From Lophius americanus (lineage: Eukaryota; Chordata; Actinopteri; Lophiiformes; Lophiidae), in assembly GCA_037951165.1 (NCBI GenBank), contig JBBDHG010000014.1, forward strand, positions 20,361,501 to 20,425,500: 64,000 nucleotides of DNA, in the 5' to 3' direction. The position numbers and the translations under genes are program-made. The notes under the pieces are model-generated. The model was not told the origin of the DNA and did no database searches. It was given only the letters and a program-made list of their open reading frames with translations. Below are positions 26,441 to 36,493 of the stretch, piece by piece. Position 1 is the stretch's first letter; every line of letters begins with the position of its first letter.

Positions 26441-27547
26441 AAGGCTTTGATGTTTATTGTCATTCTTGGTTATATCTACCCTTAAAAATATAAATGTGCT
26501 GAGATACTAAAGCAAAACCTTTAAGCGAAGATTTAGAGGTAAAGACGTAAAGAGGAGTCATTGAAAAGAAAAGAAGGAACAGTGAGGTGACCTGAACAAA
26601 AACCTTCAACAAAGACACATATCACACTGAATTTCAGATATCACATGCTCTCTAAAAATGATCACTGTAAGTATGTGCTATTGAAGTATGCTGCACCGCC
26701 ATGTAAGCAGTCACCTCTATAAAGGAAAATTTGCCCACAGCTAGCTTTGTACGTAACGGTCACAACACCGTAGCACTCATTTATCAATATATCTCACACT
26801 ATTCAGGATTCTCAAGATTCTTCCTCTGCCTGTAGAGCTCTTTCCTTCTGTATCAAGAAGATACTTGACACAGACGACTTGAATCAGTGCCGTAACTCAC
26901 TGATTCAAGGAAAGCCTTCATGTATTTTCTTTACCATAGTAATTTATTAAAGGGTCTCTCTTAAACAATTTTCCTTGTCTCATTTGTCTATTTGTGGATT
27001 AGAAACTGTCATGCTTTGAGTTGAATGTTGACTTGGCCATCTAATCAAAGAAATTATGAATAATTTTTCTTCTTAATGAGACCACAAATGAGATGTGGAT
27101 AATCTAACGTTCTTGAAACCGAGAGCCAAAATGAATCCACACCAATCAAAATGTCTTCCTAAATGTTAAGTTGAGTGAGAGATCTAGGTGGAACTGAATG
27201 TAAACACAGCCTTGTGCAAACTAAAAATATACAAGTGTCATCTTATTCTCTATCCAGTTAGTTTTCTCCTGATCATTTTCCTTGCAACTCTTCATATCTC
27301 AGACTTCTGATTCATTTTCCCTGCATGCACATGGTCGGTTTTGGATTTCTTCTTAAACAACAAGCTTTTTGCTGAAGCGATATTGACATCAAGAGGGAAC
27401 ACATTAGCTCTGGAGAAACAGTGGGCCACTGGGGATGAGCAAACTGTAGCAACATGATGCTCATCGATGAGCTGAGTAGATCTGTACAGATGACCAAAAA
27501 AGACAAGTGTACTACAGCCAGTGGGCCCTGAAATCATTACTACTTAC

Positions 27548-27820
27548 ACCTGCTGTATCGATCTGAAATGTCTGTGGGATGGCTTGGTTGCCCCACTGTA
27601 GAAGTTTAAACTGCTGCACATCATTATTCATGCCGTACTGAGCACATATTCCTGCATCCCACAGTGTCCTCTTCCCTTCAGGGTGAACATCTGACGTGTC
27701 TGGTCCACTGAGATTCATGAGGACAGGGACGATGGGCGATACCACCTCCCTATGTATGTGCTCTGCCTTATTTGAATGATGATTCACATAGGCAGGGAGG
27801 TCAGTGGCCTGGAGACACAG
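27548..27820 (-). other. unexplained exon-like ORF, product unknown
   Basis: An open frame on the syt7 strand, bounded by an acceptor (CCATTAG at 27821, or CTCCAG with start at 27808) and a strong donor gtaagt after GGT. Both sides are phase 0 (91 or 87 codons). The peptide includes SPIVPVLMNLSGPDTSD, GKRTLWDAGICAQYGMNND and QFKLLQWGNQAIPQTFQID, with balanced composition and no low complexity. It cannot be a syt7 cassette at this position, because its neighbours need phase 2 and the other two frames contain stops. I do not recognise the protein. Another open stretch follows in a different frame (27292-27537). Confidence 0.35.
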
Positions 27821-28204
27821 CTAATGGGAAGACACGCAAAATGTACAGGAGTGTAGAGCTGTGTGTGGGTGTCTGAATGGAAAGGGTGGGGGCGAGTGTT
27901 TACGTGAGGCTGCTTTGTGAAGCACATCATCTGTAATCTATCATTGTGGTCAAGCGGAGGAGGAAGGATCTTTGCGCCCTGTATCTCAAACCATTAGTAG
28001 TAGCTGTCCTACTCAGCAATGGATATATTGGAAAAATGTTGCCGTCGTAAATACCGTAAAGGTCTTTGCTAACCGTGTCCAAGAGATAAGGTTTATAATA
28101 AGACTTTTGTCATGTGTTAATGGAATCAGCAGTTTAGGGAAAAATATTTTCAGTATTTTTTTATTTAACAACCTGAAATTGCAGCAAGTGTATTCATGTA
28201 TCAC

Positions 28205-28800
28205 CATTCAAGCTCAAGGCAATTCAAGCTGCTTCACAGAAGCATAAAATTAATAAACGTAAGACATTAAAACATATCAAAGAAATATTATACATTCAGA
28301 GGATGAGGGAAAAACAAGGCATTGCAATACAGGGAAATCGCACCTTAAAGAGAATAAGAACAAATGTTAAGTCGGCTTGTAATAAATATATATTAAATTA
28401 AGAGGGTTAAATAAATTATATGACAGTGAATCTTTGGAAAACCTGCAGTGAAGAGTGACGTTTTAAGACTTGATTAAAATACCAGACTGCAGGAAATCGA
28501 GTTGTTCCACAATTGAAGCGTGTAGATACTAAAAGCTGCTTCAACTTACTTGGTTCTGATTCTGGGAACACAAAACCCATCCAAGAGGACCTGAGGGCTT
28601 TGGATGCATAATGAAGTAAATTAGATATTTAGTTTTCCAAAGACCAATCAGTGCTTTATTAAGTCTATTCTTTGACACACAGGACACCAGCGTGGTGAGG
28701 TGAGGATCGGTGTATTCTTCTCTACTTTCATGGTGCTGGGGAGGACTTTGGTACCAGCTCATTGGATGAGCTGCAGGTCAATATTTCTACCACCAGCAAA
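28205..28800 (-). mobile_element. possible degraded LINE fragment
   Basis: Contains words seen in old fish LINE copies read in reverse (caattcaagctgcttcaca, then an A-rich stretch, then gacctgagggctttggatgc). No clear reverse transcriptase motif could be translated. The call rests on general resemblance only. Confidence 0.3.
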
Positions 28801-30109
28801 CACAACATCCATCCGAGGGGAAGTTCTATGCCCATATATGTCATTAGGCGCTGCCTATGAGCCGAGATAATATGCCACAGAAATCCAAAGTAAAAAAACA
28901 CAACAAAACAAAAAAAAAAACTTAAATCCAAATAATATAAAGAAGTAATTTGGCTAGAGTACCTGTTGAAAAAGAATTTCAATGCTGGCACACAGAAGCT
29001 GCATCCACCTCACAGCAGGGACTGTAACAGGTGCCTATTCACTATTCCAGCAACACATTTGGCCAAATGGGTATGGGTATCGCATAAATAAAAACCTCAA
29101 CATTAAGATTATACAATTTAATTTTCAAAAAGGTTTGGCTCCAACAAAACCATTACAATGATCTACAATGTTGAAATTAAATGCATGAACATTTTCTCTC
29201 TGCATGTTTGGCAGAAATCTTTTTGACTCTCTCTTTTTTTTTAAAGTGGTAATTGGTTGATTATTAACAACTGTTTTGATGTGGCTGTGGGAAATTTAGG
29301 AACACATCTGTACCAAGATTTCAGAGATCGTAGCGTCACGGCATCAAGTTAAGCATTTACTTTAAATCTTTATTCTTTATAGCCCAGGATAATTAGTTTA
29401 GCTAGTCTGAGTTCAGTCAGAGATTAATCTGTTTAGATCACCCAAAACTAAACACAAAAAATGTGTATGGTGCACTCGTGTTGTCATGTATTGAAAGCGT
29501 AATATCACACCGTGTGATATCAGCATAAGTGTGGTAGGAGATTATTACACTAAACGTGAACCAGCTGCCGTATGTTAAACAGAAGCGGGTCGAGATCATA
29601 TCCTTGAGGAACGCCACATGTTAAGAAGAAGAAAAATGTACGCCACGTGAGGCTTCCCGAAACAAATCGTCATGAAGCACACTCAGAAGATAGAGTTGCA
29701 AGAGAGAAGAAAACGTCAGTATTAGAAAGCGAATCCTGAAAAATGATGGTAGTGGACATAATAGAATTGTGAAGACTGAAACTCAACAAAATAAAGTTTC
29801 CAGGAATTTTACTTTTAATTCTATTCTATGCCACTGGCTCCACCATATTCCTCAATTCTTAAGCCTATTCTATGGCTATATATGGTTTCCCTGTCATCTC
29901 TTGCAAACAGTCTTTGGTTGTGGCGAAAAATACATTGTCATTGTTGCGCAAGAGTGGTAAAGGCACCATAGACGTCACATATTCAATCAATGGAACATTG
30001 AAATAAAGAGAGATCTGAATGAAAATTATAAAGGCTCAATCAACATGTGTGACTTCATTGGTAACGGCTAAAATATAACAAAAGCGATTTTTAATATTCT
30101 GTACTGGGT

Positions 30110-30362
30110 ACACAAAGAACGGTGTAGCCTCCAAAAAGTCTAATCAACATCTCTCTCAGTTTCACTAGGACTGTGATTCTTATATGGGACTTTTGCAACC
30201 GTCTGGACTACGTACAATTCACTGATGGACTATTCATAACTATTACTATTTATTTATATATATTTGTCTTTTAAATGTATTCTTTGTTTCTTGTTTTGTT
30301 TTAAAGCATACCAATGGGAGGAAATGCCTGGAATTTTGTTGTAGATTTGTGCACTTACAAGG
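30110..30362 (+). mobile_element. LINE-like 3' untranslated end
   Basis: Reads gggacttttgcaaccgtctg, then gactacgtacaattcactga, an AT-rich stretch, then tttgtgcacttacaa directly before a pentanucleotide array. This layout is typical of a 5'-truncated fish non-LTR element whose 3' end is a simple repeat. No coding remnant was recognised. Confidence 0.45.
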
Positions 30363-30445
30363 TATTCTATTCTATTCTATTCTATTCTATTCTATTGTAT
30401 TGTATTGTATTGTATTGTATTGTATTCTATTCTATTCTATTCGAT
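30362..30445. repeat. pentanucleotide array, TTCTA then TTGTA then TTCTA
   Basis: About seven TTCTA units, about six TTGTA units, then about three TTCTA units, followed by degenerate TTCGA/TTCAA units. Confidence 0.95.
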
Positions 30446-30662
30446 TCAATTTGATTCTTTTCATTTCTATTCAATTCAATTCTATCTGAATAGAATAGGG
30501 GGCAGGATTTACAGCAGGAGTGTTGTTTCAGATCTCAGATCTCGGTTATTCATGTTCAAATAACCTGAAAACCTACTAAGTGTAGCACATTTCCGCACAT
30601 GTTGCTTCTGTTGTTGTCAAGCATTCTTTGAAGACACAAGTTAAAAACAGGATGAAACTCAC

Positions 30663-31010
30663 AGAAAGGATTTGACATCCAGGCCTCTGTTACGGATCTG
30701 CTCCACCATGTGATCCCAGCTGCCAGGATTCGACCTCGATCGACCTGCCCCGGTCCCTCTGCACCGGGATGCTCCAGCCGGACTCCCCCGGACCCCACGC
30801 GGTCCCCCACGGTGCCCCCCGCCGCCTGGGCCTGTGTGCAATTGGCCCAGGCTCTGGGAGGTAACTGGGGGGTCGTTAGGACCCGGTGGGGGCTGGTGAG
30901 TGAGAGGCTGTTGGAGGCTCTGCTGCCGGACGAGGGGCCGAGGACGCGCCACGGCCGAGGACGGGATATGCTCCAGGGTGGATGCAGATGACAGAGAAGC
31001 ATCTCCAAAA
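30663..31010 (-). CDS. syt7: syt7 linker cassette exon C (116 codons)
   Basis: The largest cassette, 348 bp, phase 2-2. It reads FGDASLSSASTLEHIPSS, then a Pro/Gln-rich stretch around RPLVRQQSLQQPLTHQPPP, then a Gly/Arg-rich stretch, and ends SWDHMVEQIRNRGLDVKSF plus CT of a split Leu codon. The acceptor is TTTGTCTGCTCAG and the donor gtgagt. Next to exon D it gives KSFL-EGKMVVLSL across the junction, which fixes the order. The exon is very GC-rich and all three minus-strand frames stay open for long stretches; the frame was chosen by phase and by the conserved ends. Part of it is a low-complexity, positively charged, probably disordered linker. Confidence 0.82.
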
Positions 31011-33717
31011 CTGAGCAGACAAATGGGATTGTGTGGAAAGAGACAACATTGAAGTTAGAGTTAACACAGGATATAGAAAACATTAAAGTATAAAAAATGG
31101 TAACACGGTCATGTTGAAATCAAAAGAAAGCCTTGGAGGATAAAAAAACAGGTAGGCTATAGATAGAGCACAGACAAAAAGGTGGGAACGCCGTTTTCAC
31201 AGTGAATATCAAAGGGAGATAGAATTAAGAAAGAATGTTGAACAAGGATAATAAAATAAAACGCCAGAGAGGAGGGAGTAAAATAACAGTGTTTCAAATT
31301 ATGCCGCCCACACAGTGTATGCTCGAAAACATGGATGCAGAGTTTAAAGCTGGCATGACAGTATGTGAGGGTGAATATGGCATGCAGCGTATAAATGTTC
31401 AATTGTTCATCTCCAACCTGGTGTAAAAACCAACACCAGCTTCAAGCCCAAGTTATTGCATCATTGTCACCTAACTGAGGTCTCTGCTATTCATTTACAC
31501 TGCTAAATTGTTTCTGTGCCTTACCTCTGTCCCTAATTACACATGACCTACTTATACCTTCTTGCCTTCACCTTCCACCACTTATTCCTTAAATTCCCGT
31601 TTGTTCTTGCTGTTTTTCCCTCTGTGCTCCTCCGCTCTGCATCTCCTGTGTCCATTCATCTTTTCTCCATCCTCAGGTCTCCCATCAATCTCTCTCCACA
31701 TCACCTCCAATCACCGTTCTTAAAGTCTGCAGTGTAATGACTGCTCTGCTGCTCTTACAATCAATGTAATAGTGCTTCACCCGTTATCCTCTGCCAATCA
31801 ATGCTCAGACAGATAGCTAGAAGATTATACCTAACACCCACATCTGAAAGCGGAAACGCTGTGAGGGAAGATTTAGCGCCTAGACTTGAGTTGTGTTAGC
31901 GGTGCTTTTAAGTATTTACTCAGCTCCGACTCTGCTTTAACTCTACGGGAGAATCAGGAATGGCTGGGCAGCTAGGAGCACAGCAAACTCTGGATCAAGT
32001 CAAAGCACTACAGAATATTATATTATAATATTGTAACTGAATAAATCTAAATGTATGTGTGAAAGTCATTCGGTGCTTTTCCGTTTCTGTGATCTTTTGA
32101 AGTAGGGAGAGTAGTTTGAAAAACTTGGAAGTACAGGGCTACAGAGATAAAAGAGATTTTCACACAGATTATTTTATGTTACTGTGGGTTGGAGCACTTA
32201 AAGCTTGGATGACACACCAAACTTTGAAGGATCAGGAGAAAAGATGAGTCAATGGACTGAAAATAAATCAATTTTTTTAGAAAAAGAGGTTTTAGTCTAC
32301 ATGCATTAGAAAACCTTGGTGAAGGTTAACTCTGAAAGTGCATTTCAAAATCAAGGAGGTAAAAAACTTCACTCTTCTGCAAAATGGAAGCTAAGAACTC
32401 CACTTATAGCTGTTATTCAGTTGAAAAGTTAACAGCTTAAATAGTTGAATTTTGAATGACACTTTGATTTGTTCCCACAGTGTAATATGTGGTATGTAGT
32501 TTCAGTTATGGCAAAATAACTTTTGAATGGTCCTTTTCCCTTCCATATCATCATCAGCATCATGATCCATGACAAATACTGGGAAGAGGTGAAATGAAAT
32601 GTTACAAAATTTACGACAATTTACAAAAAGAGAGCAAAGTATACATTTCTTCCGTCCATTGTGGTGGCATTATGACAGAAATCTGGGGCTGATTTCTTTA
32701 AGTTTGTTCATCAAACGCATTTAGGGTACTTGAGCTTCGAGCTACTGCACATCTTTTACCTGCAGTGTACATCAGCAACAGCACCAGTCAATCCTATGCC
32801 CTAAGCAAGCGCCCTCTCCATCAACTGTATCCTATCACCAGAGGGTTAATCTCAGATTTCGTCTTAATTGAAGGTCAATTATGATGACTATACACCTTGA
32901 ATGATTTTATAATTAAGTAAAATTGAGGAGGGAGAAAAAGGGAGTCAGGATCAGAATGAGCGAAAAAAATATAGCAAGCGCGAAGAGTAAATGAGCGAAA
33001 AAAGTGGGAGAGAGAGTAAGAGGAGGACATGTTAATTCCCCAAAATAGAAACCAATTCCAGAAGAGAAATGGAAATGCAGGAAGAGGGAATGGAGAACTA
33101 AAAAAAGATGAATTACAAGAATGCATAATATATGAAGAGAACTGAAATTCAAATAGTATTCCATGTCTAATTTTCATGCAAGTGACATTCAGTATTATTG
33201 TAAATGTAACCTTATTCTTTATATATAAAAAACAGGCATGGCAATAACATAGCAAATAATTCAATCATTATGTGTGAAGGGAGTTTTCAGTGTTCAGTCA
33301 GATGGGTCACATCTTCTGCTCTCTTGTTTCTACTGAAAGAATGAATGAATGACTGACTGAAGTAGCAAACAGCAAACAAATGAATGGGAGGATGACTCTA
33401 CAGTCCATTTATATCTGTTAATCTAGCCAACTGGCCTGGATCAACTCTGTCAACATTAAACTGATTATCTGGACTGTGATTACCAGACAGAGATGATACT
33501 ATAAATGTAGTTATGCCTTACTATTTCATCTCTTTGATACTCTTTTTTTGAAACACATGCAGCACATATCAACAAAACACAAACCGTCATTTCTGTCAAC
33601 TTTTGAAGAAAAAATGGAGCAACATTTGTTCCATTTATTCGCCATGCTCTAAAATGAAAGGAAGACTTCATCGCCGCAGTAAAACACAAACTCAGATAAA
33701 CTTCTGTGATATTTTTA

Positions 33718-34341
33718 GGTGGGTTTTCATGGGACATTTTTCTTCCTTTTCGCATTAAACCTTTCCGAATTGCGATGTTTTACATTGCAATTCAGTCACC
33801 GTCACCTTTTTACATGATGTGTGATCTTCTCCGACCCGGTGTTCACATCCGACCCGGTGTTTACATGCATCGACTCCTCTAATCGGAAACGCTAGGTGCC
33901 AACCACCAACAAACGGCCAGAAGAAGAATACGACGAAGAGGGAATGCACGGAAGTGTCTTTTCACCCATCTAGCTGTCCAAATATTTTAAACTATTTCAA
34001 AGTTGCAATCAATAAATAAGTCTCCGATGCAGACCGGTACTGTTTTGAAGTCGCCATATTAAAAATGCATCAAGGCGCTGAAAAATCTCGGCGGACCATT
34101 ACGTCACGACGCTGAGCATGCGGAGATAAAACTCAAACAGAAAGCTTTCCGATACAGCGTTTACATGCAGCCACCAGCTATTGGAAAGGCTATCCGAAAG
34201 GATTTTGACTACGTCCTTGCAAAGGAATGAAATCTAATTCGGAAAGGTTCTTTCCATTCGGAAAGGGTGTGCAGCCTTATCTTTCCGATTAAATGTATTT
34301 TCCTAATCTAATCGGAATTAGGCTGTCGATGTAAACTTATC
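33718..34341 (-). mobile_element. MITE with TA target duplication, copy 2
   Basis: A 624-bp copy of the element at 13320-13947 in opposite orientation. Its left end is ggtgggttttcatgg and its right end tgtcgatgtaaacttatc, flanked by TA on both sides. It shares internal words such as aatctaattcggaaaggtt and ttacatgcatcgactcc. The ends are more diverged than in copy 1. Confidence 0.78.
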
Positions 34342-34524
34342 TATTGTCTCTAGTTAGGAAGCATAGGCATATGACAACCTGTTAAAAGGCTCTGGTTCTG
34401 CAGATGGTGGCCTACAGAATCCTTACAAACTGATTTTTCTCTAGTACTATGTTTTGCTAGTGTCCTTTTCTCTGCTAGTAGCATTAGGTGGTACCTGCAG
34501 CCCATTCAGGTTGCACAGGCACGG

Positions 34525-34742
34525 ATTAGAGCAGTCTCACACTGAGCTCATGTGACAGGCGTGAAAAAAGAACTGTGGTGGACGTTAAGCTACCTGCAAC
34601 ATCTTCCATCAGGTACAGTTTTGTGGCGGATCAGTGATGGTCTGGGGAGGGATATCCTGGGTGGGTCTCACAGACCTCCACCTGTAAACTAACGGTTCCC
34701 TGACTCTCCCTGGTCAGGTATACCAGACCCATTGTCAGACCT
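34525..34742 (+). pseudogene. Tc1-like transposase relic, left part
   Basis: Translates in part to GSVMVWGGISWVGLTDLHL, a stop, then TNGSLTL, and ends at cccattgtcagacct. This is the conserved SVMVWGGIS...RTDLH...NG.LTA..YRDEIL.PIVRP region of fish Tc1-like transposases. Upstream, tcacactgagctcatgtgac and cctgcaacatcttccatcag match the same family. Stops and an indel make it non-functional. Its continuation lies at 35372, beyond an L2 insertion. Confidence 0.72.
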
Positions 34743-35367
34743 AGCTGGTCCATTCGTTTATCTCCTCCAGACTGGATTACTGTAACGCACATCTCATCGG
34801 GATCCCTGATAAAAGTCTTCAAAGACTTCAGTATGTTCAAAACAGTTCTGCAAGGATCCTGATGAGAGTTCGCAAACACGAACACATTACCCCCGTTCTT
34901 CATTCCCTTCATTGGTTTCCCATCTCCACCAGGATTGATTATAAGATCTCTCTCCTCACTCACCAGTGCATCCATGGTAACGCACCCCCCTACCTAAAAG
35001 AACTACTCACCCCACTGACCTCAACACGATCCCTCCGTTCTACCCACTCATACCGCCTCCTCCTTCCCCGGTCTAAGCTCAGCACCATGGGTGATCGGGC
35101 CTTCTGTTCTGCTGCACCTCGTCTGTGGAATGCCCTCCCTGACCATCTGAGGGCTCCACAGATGACTGAGACATTTTAAAAAAGACTAAAAGTTTTTAGC
35201 AGAAAATATAACTTTTAATTAACATTGCTGCTTTTTGGTTATATTTTTATAAAATTATTACATTTTTATTGATGCTTTTATCTACTTTTACCTTGTAGCA
35301 ATTTGAGATTTGATCCAAATGTAAAGTGTGCTTTTAATTAAATGTATTATTATTATTATTAATAACT
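34743..35367 (+). mobile_element. L2-clade LINE, 5'-truncated, copy 1
   Basis: Encodes the end of ORF2: HSFISSRLDYCNAHLIGIPD, KSLQRLQYVQNSSARILM, then LHSLHWFPISTRIDYKI, NAPPYLKELL, RSLRS, MGDRAFCSAAPRLWNALPD. This is the L2 reverse transcriptase thumb and C-terminal order. The frame is open for about 140 codons to a stop near 35179. The 3' UTR ends in an ATT array (to about 35365). It is inserted in the Tc1-like relic. Confidence 0.87.
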
Positions 35368-35371
35368 AATA

Positions 35372-35420
35372 CTGTTGCAGTGGACATTGGCTTCCTCCTG
35401 GTGTAGGACAACGTGAACAT
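35372..35420 (+). pseudogene. Tc1-like transposase relic, right part
   Basis: Reads ttgcagtggacattggcttc then ctcctggtgtaggacaacg. It corresponds to the GAVGPGFLLVHDNA region that directly follows PIVRPYA in the transposase, so it continues the fragment ending at 34742. The codon before the second catalytic Asp is a stop (TAG). Nothing recognisable remains after about 35420. Confidence 0.65.
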
Positions 35421-36292
35421 GATTATTTCTCAGTTTTTAGTTTTTTTTTCAAGCAGAAATGTCTAAATTTTTAAGTCAGTAGTTCATCTCTCCCCTGAAT
35501 GTTCTACGCATAGAAACTCCATCTTCTTCTCAAAAACTAGATATAAACCCGATATCTTCTAAAGTGGGTCTTCATTACTATAGTAGCATTTCATAGTGAT
35601 CCAAATCTTTCAAATAATCCACCATTACATCATCCGGGGGAAAGCTGATGGGAATCACTTACCCAAAATAGAGTTGCAAGTCAATTATCACTCATTATTG
35701 TCTATGAAGGTGAACATGCTGGACATCAGAGTGACTCTAGTTGTAAGTAACACAAAGTCTACTGGTTGCTTCTAGCAGGTTGAATGGTTAGTGTACAAAC
35801 CTATTTGCAGAATGTGATGCAAATGAACTTTGGTTGAAATGAAGCTGCGCCATGAAAGGGTTTTTATTTGTATCAGCGGTTAAATGAAAGTGTTGCTTCA
35901 GATAACCAAACATGCCACTTTTGAGCATTTTCTGTGAGCATCTGTTTCACTGACGCAGCATTAAGTACATTAGAACCTGTGGAGGAACAGCACGGCCGTG
36001 TGGATTCAATCTTTCTGAAACTCTCATACTGAAATAACTTGATGGAATGTTGGCAGTTGAGATAAATGCTATTTGTCTGTGAGTGATGCAGCCCTTTGTA
36101 GTGATGATACTTAAACCACCAGCTACTTGAGTAGCATGGGTACATTTAGCAGATCAGCTTGGTATCAAATAGCTTCAGTCCATCGTAGTGTGCATGCAAC
36201 AAAGCTCTGAATCATTCTCTTCTTTGATATCCACACCATGCTCTTGAGCTTTTGTGCCTCATGCTTGCCCCCTGTCACAATGTGCCACTCAC

Positions 36293-36493
36293 TTGCTGAA
36301 CCGCAGGCCTCCGGCATGCATGTGGCTCTGGATGGTCTGCCAGCGCCCGGCCTTGTTGCCACCCGTCACCATGCTCCGAACACTGTCACTGCGACTGGGC
36401 CCTGCCCCAGTCCCAGAGCAAGCACCACCCTTGCTGGCACTGGCCCCCGGTGAGGATCCAACACCGCCCTTCCCACCCTTATCCACGGTCCCA
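36293..36493 (-). CDS. syt7: syt7 linker cassette exon B (67 codons)
   Basis: A 201-bp phase 2-2 cassette. It begins GTVDKGGKGGVGSSPGA, is rich in Gly/Ser, and ends DSVRSMVTGGNKAGRWQTI followed by QSHMHAGGLRFSK. The acceptor is TTTCCTCCCAG and the donor is gtgagt after AGCAA. The basic, Gly/Ser-rich and then RW-containing C-terminal half fits the disordered linker of long synaptotagmin-7 forms. Inclusion adds exactly 67 residues. The Gly/Ser half is probably the variable part and the SVRSMVTG...RFSK half the constrained part (inference). Its GC content stands out against the AT-rich intron around it. Confidence 0.82.

Larger units (their letters stand above)
23588..30662 (-). other. syt7 intron between cassettes C and D
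   Basis: Holds Rpt-A copies at 23855-24440 (plus) and 25890-26440 (minus), a SINE head at 24570-24716, an exon-like ORF at 27548-27820 (minus), a probable degraded LINE at 28205-28800 and a LINE 3' tail with a pentanucleotide array ending near 30445. I see nothing recognisable in 24.8-25.9, 26.5-27.3 and 28.8-30.1 kb. Confidence 0.6.
31011..36292 (-). other. syt7 intron between cassettes B and C
   Basis: Holds the second MITE copy (33718-34341) and a Tc1-like transposase relic split by an L2 LINE (34525-35420). I recognise nothing in 31.0-33.7 kb (AT-rich, short tracts rich in A/G near 32.9-33.1 kb) or in 35.45-36.29 kb. Confidence 0.6.

Noticed and set aside
29492..29525. Short palindrome tatcacac/gtgtgata as a regulatory site
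   Set aside because: An 8-bp palindrome is expected by chance in 64 kb and nothing around it supports a function.
30710..30991. 93-codon plus-strand ORF rich in Pro/Arg
   Set aside because: It is the antisense shadow of GC-rich syt7 cassette C, whose frame is fixed by splice phase and family match.
34631..34975. 114-codon minus-strand ORF, and its partner at 51023-51310 plus
   Set aside because: Both are antisense shadows of the L2 ORF2 C-terminus.
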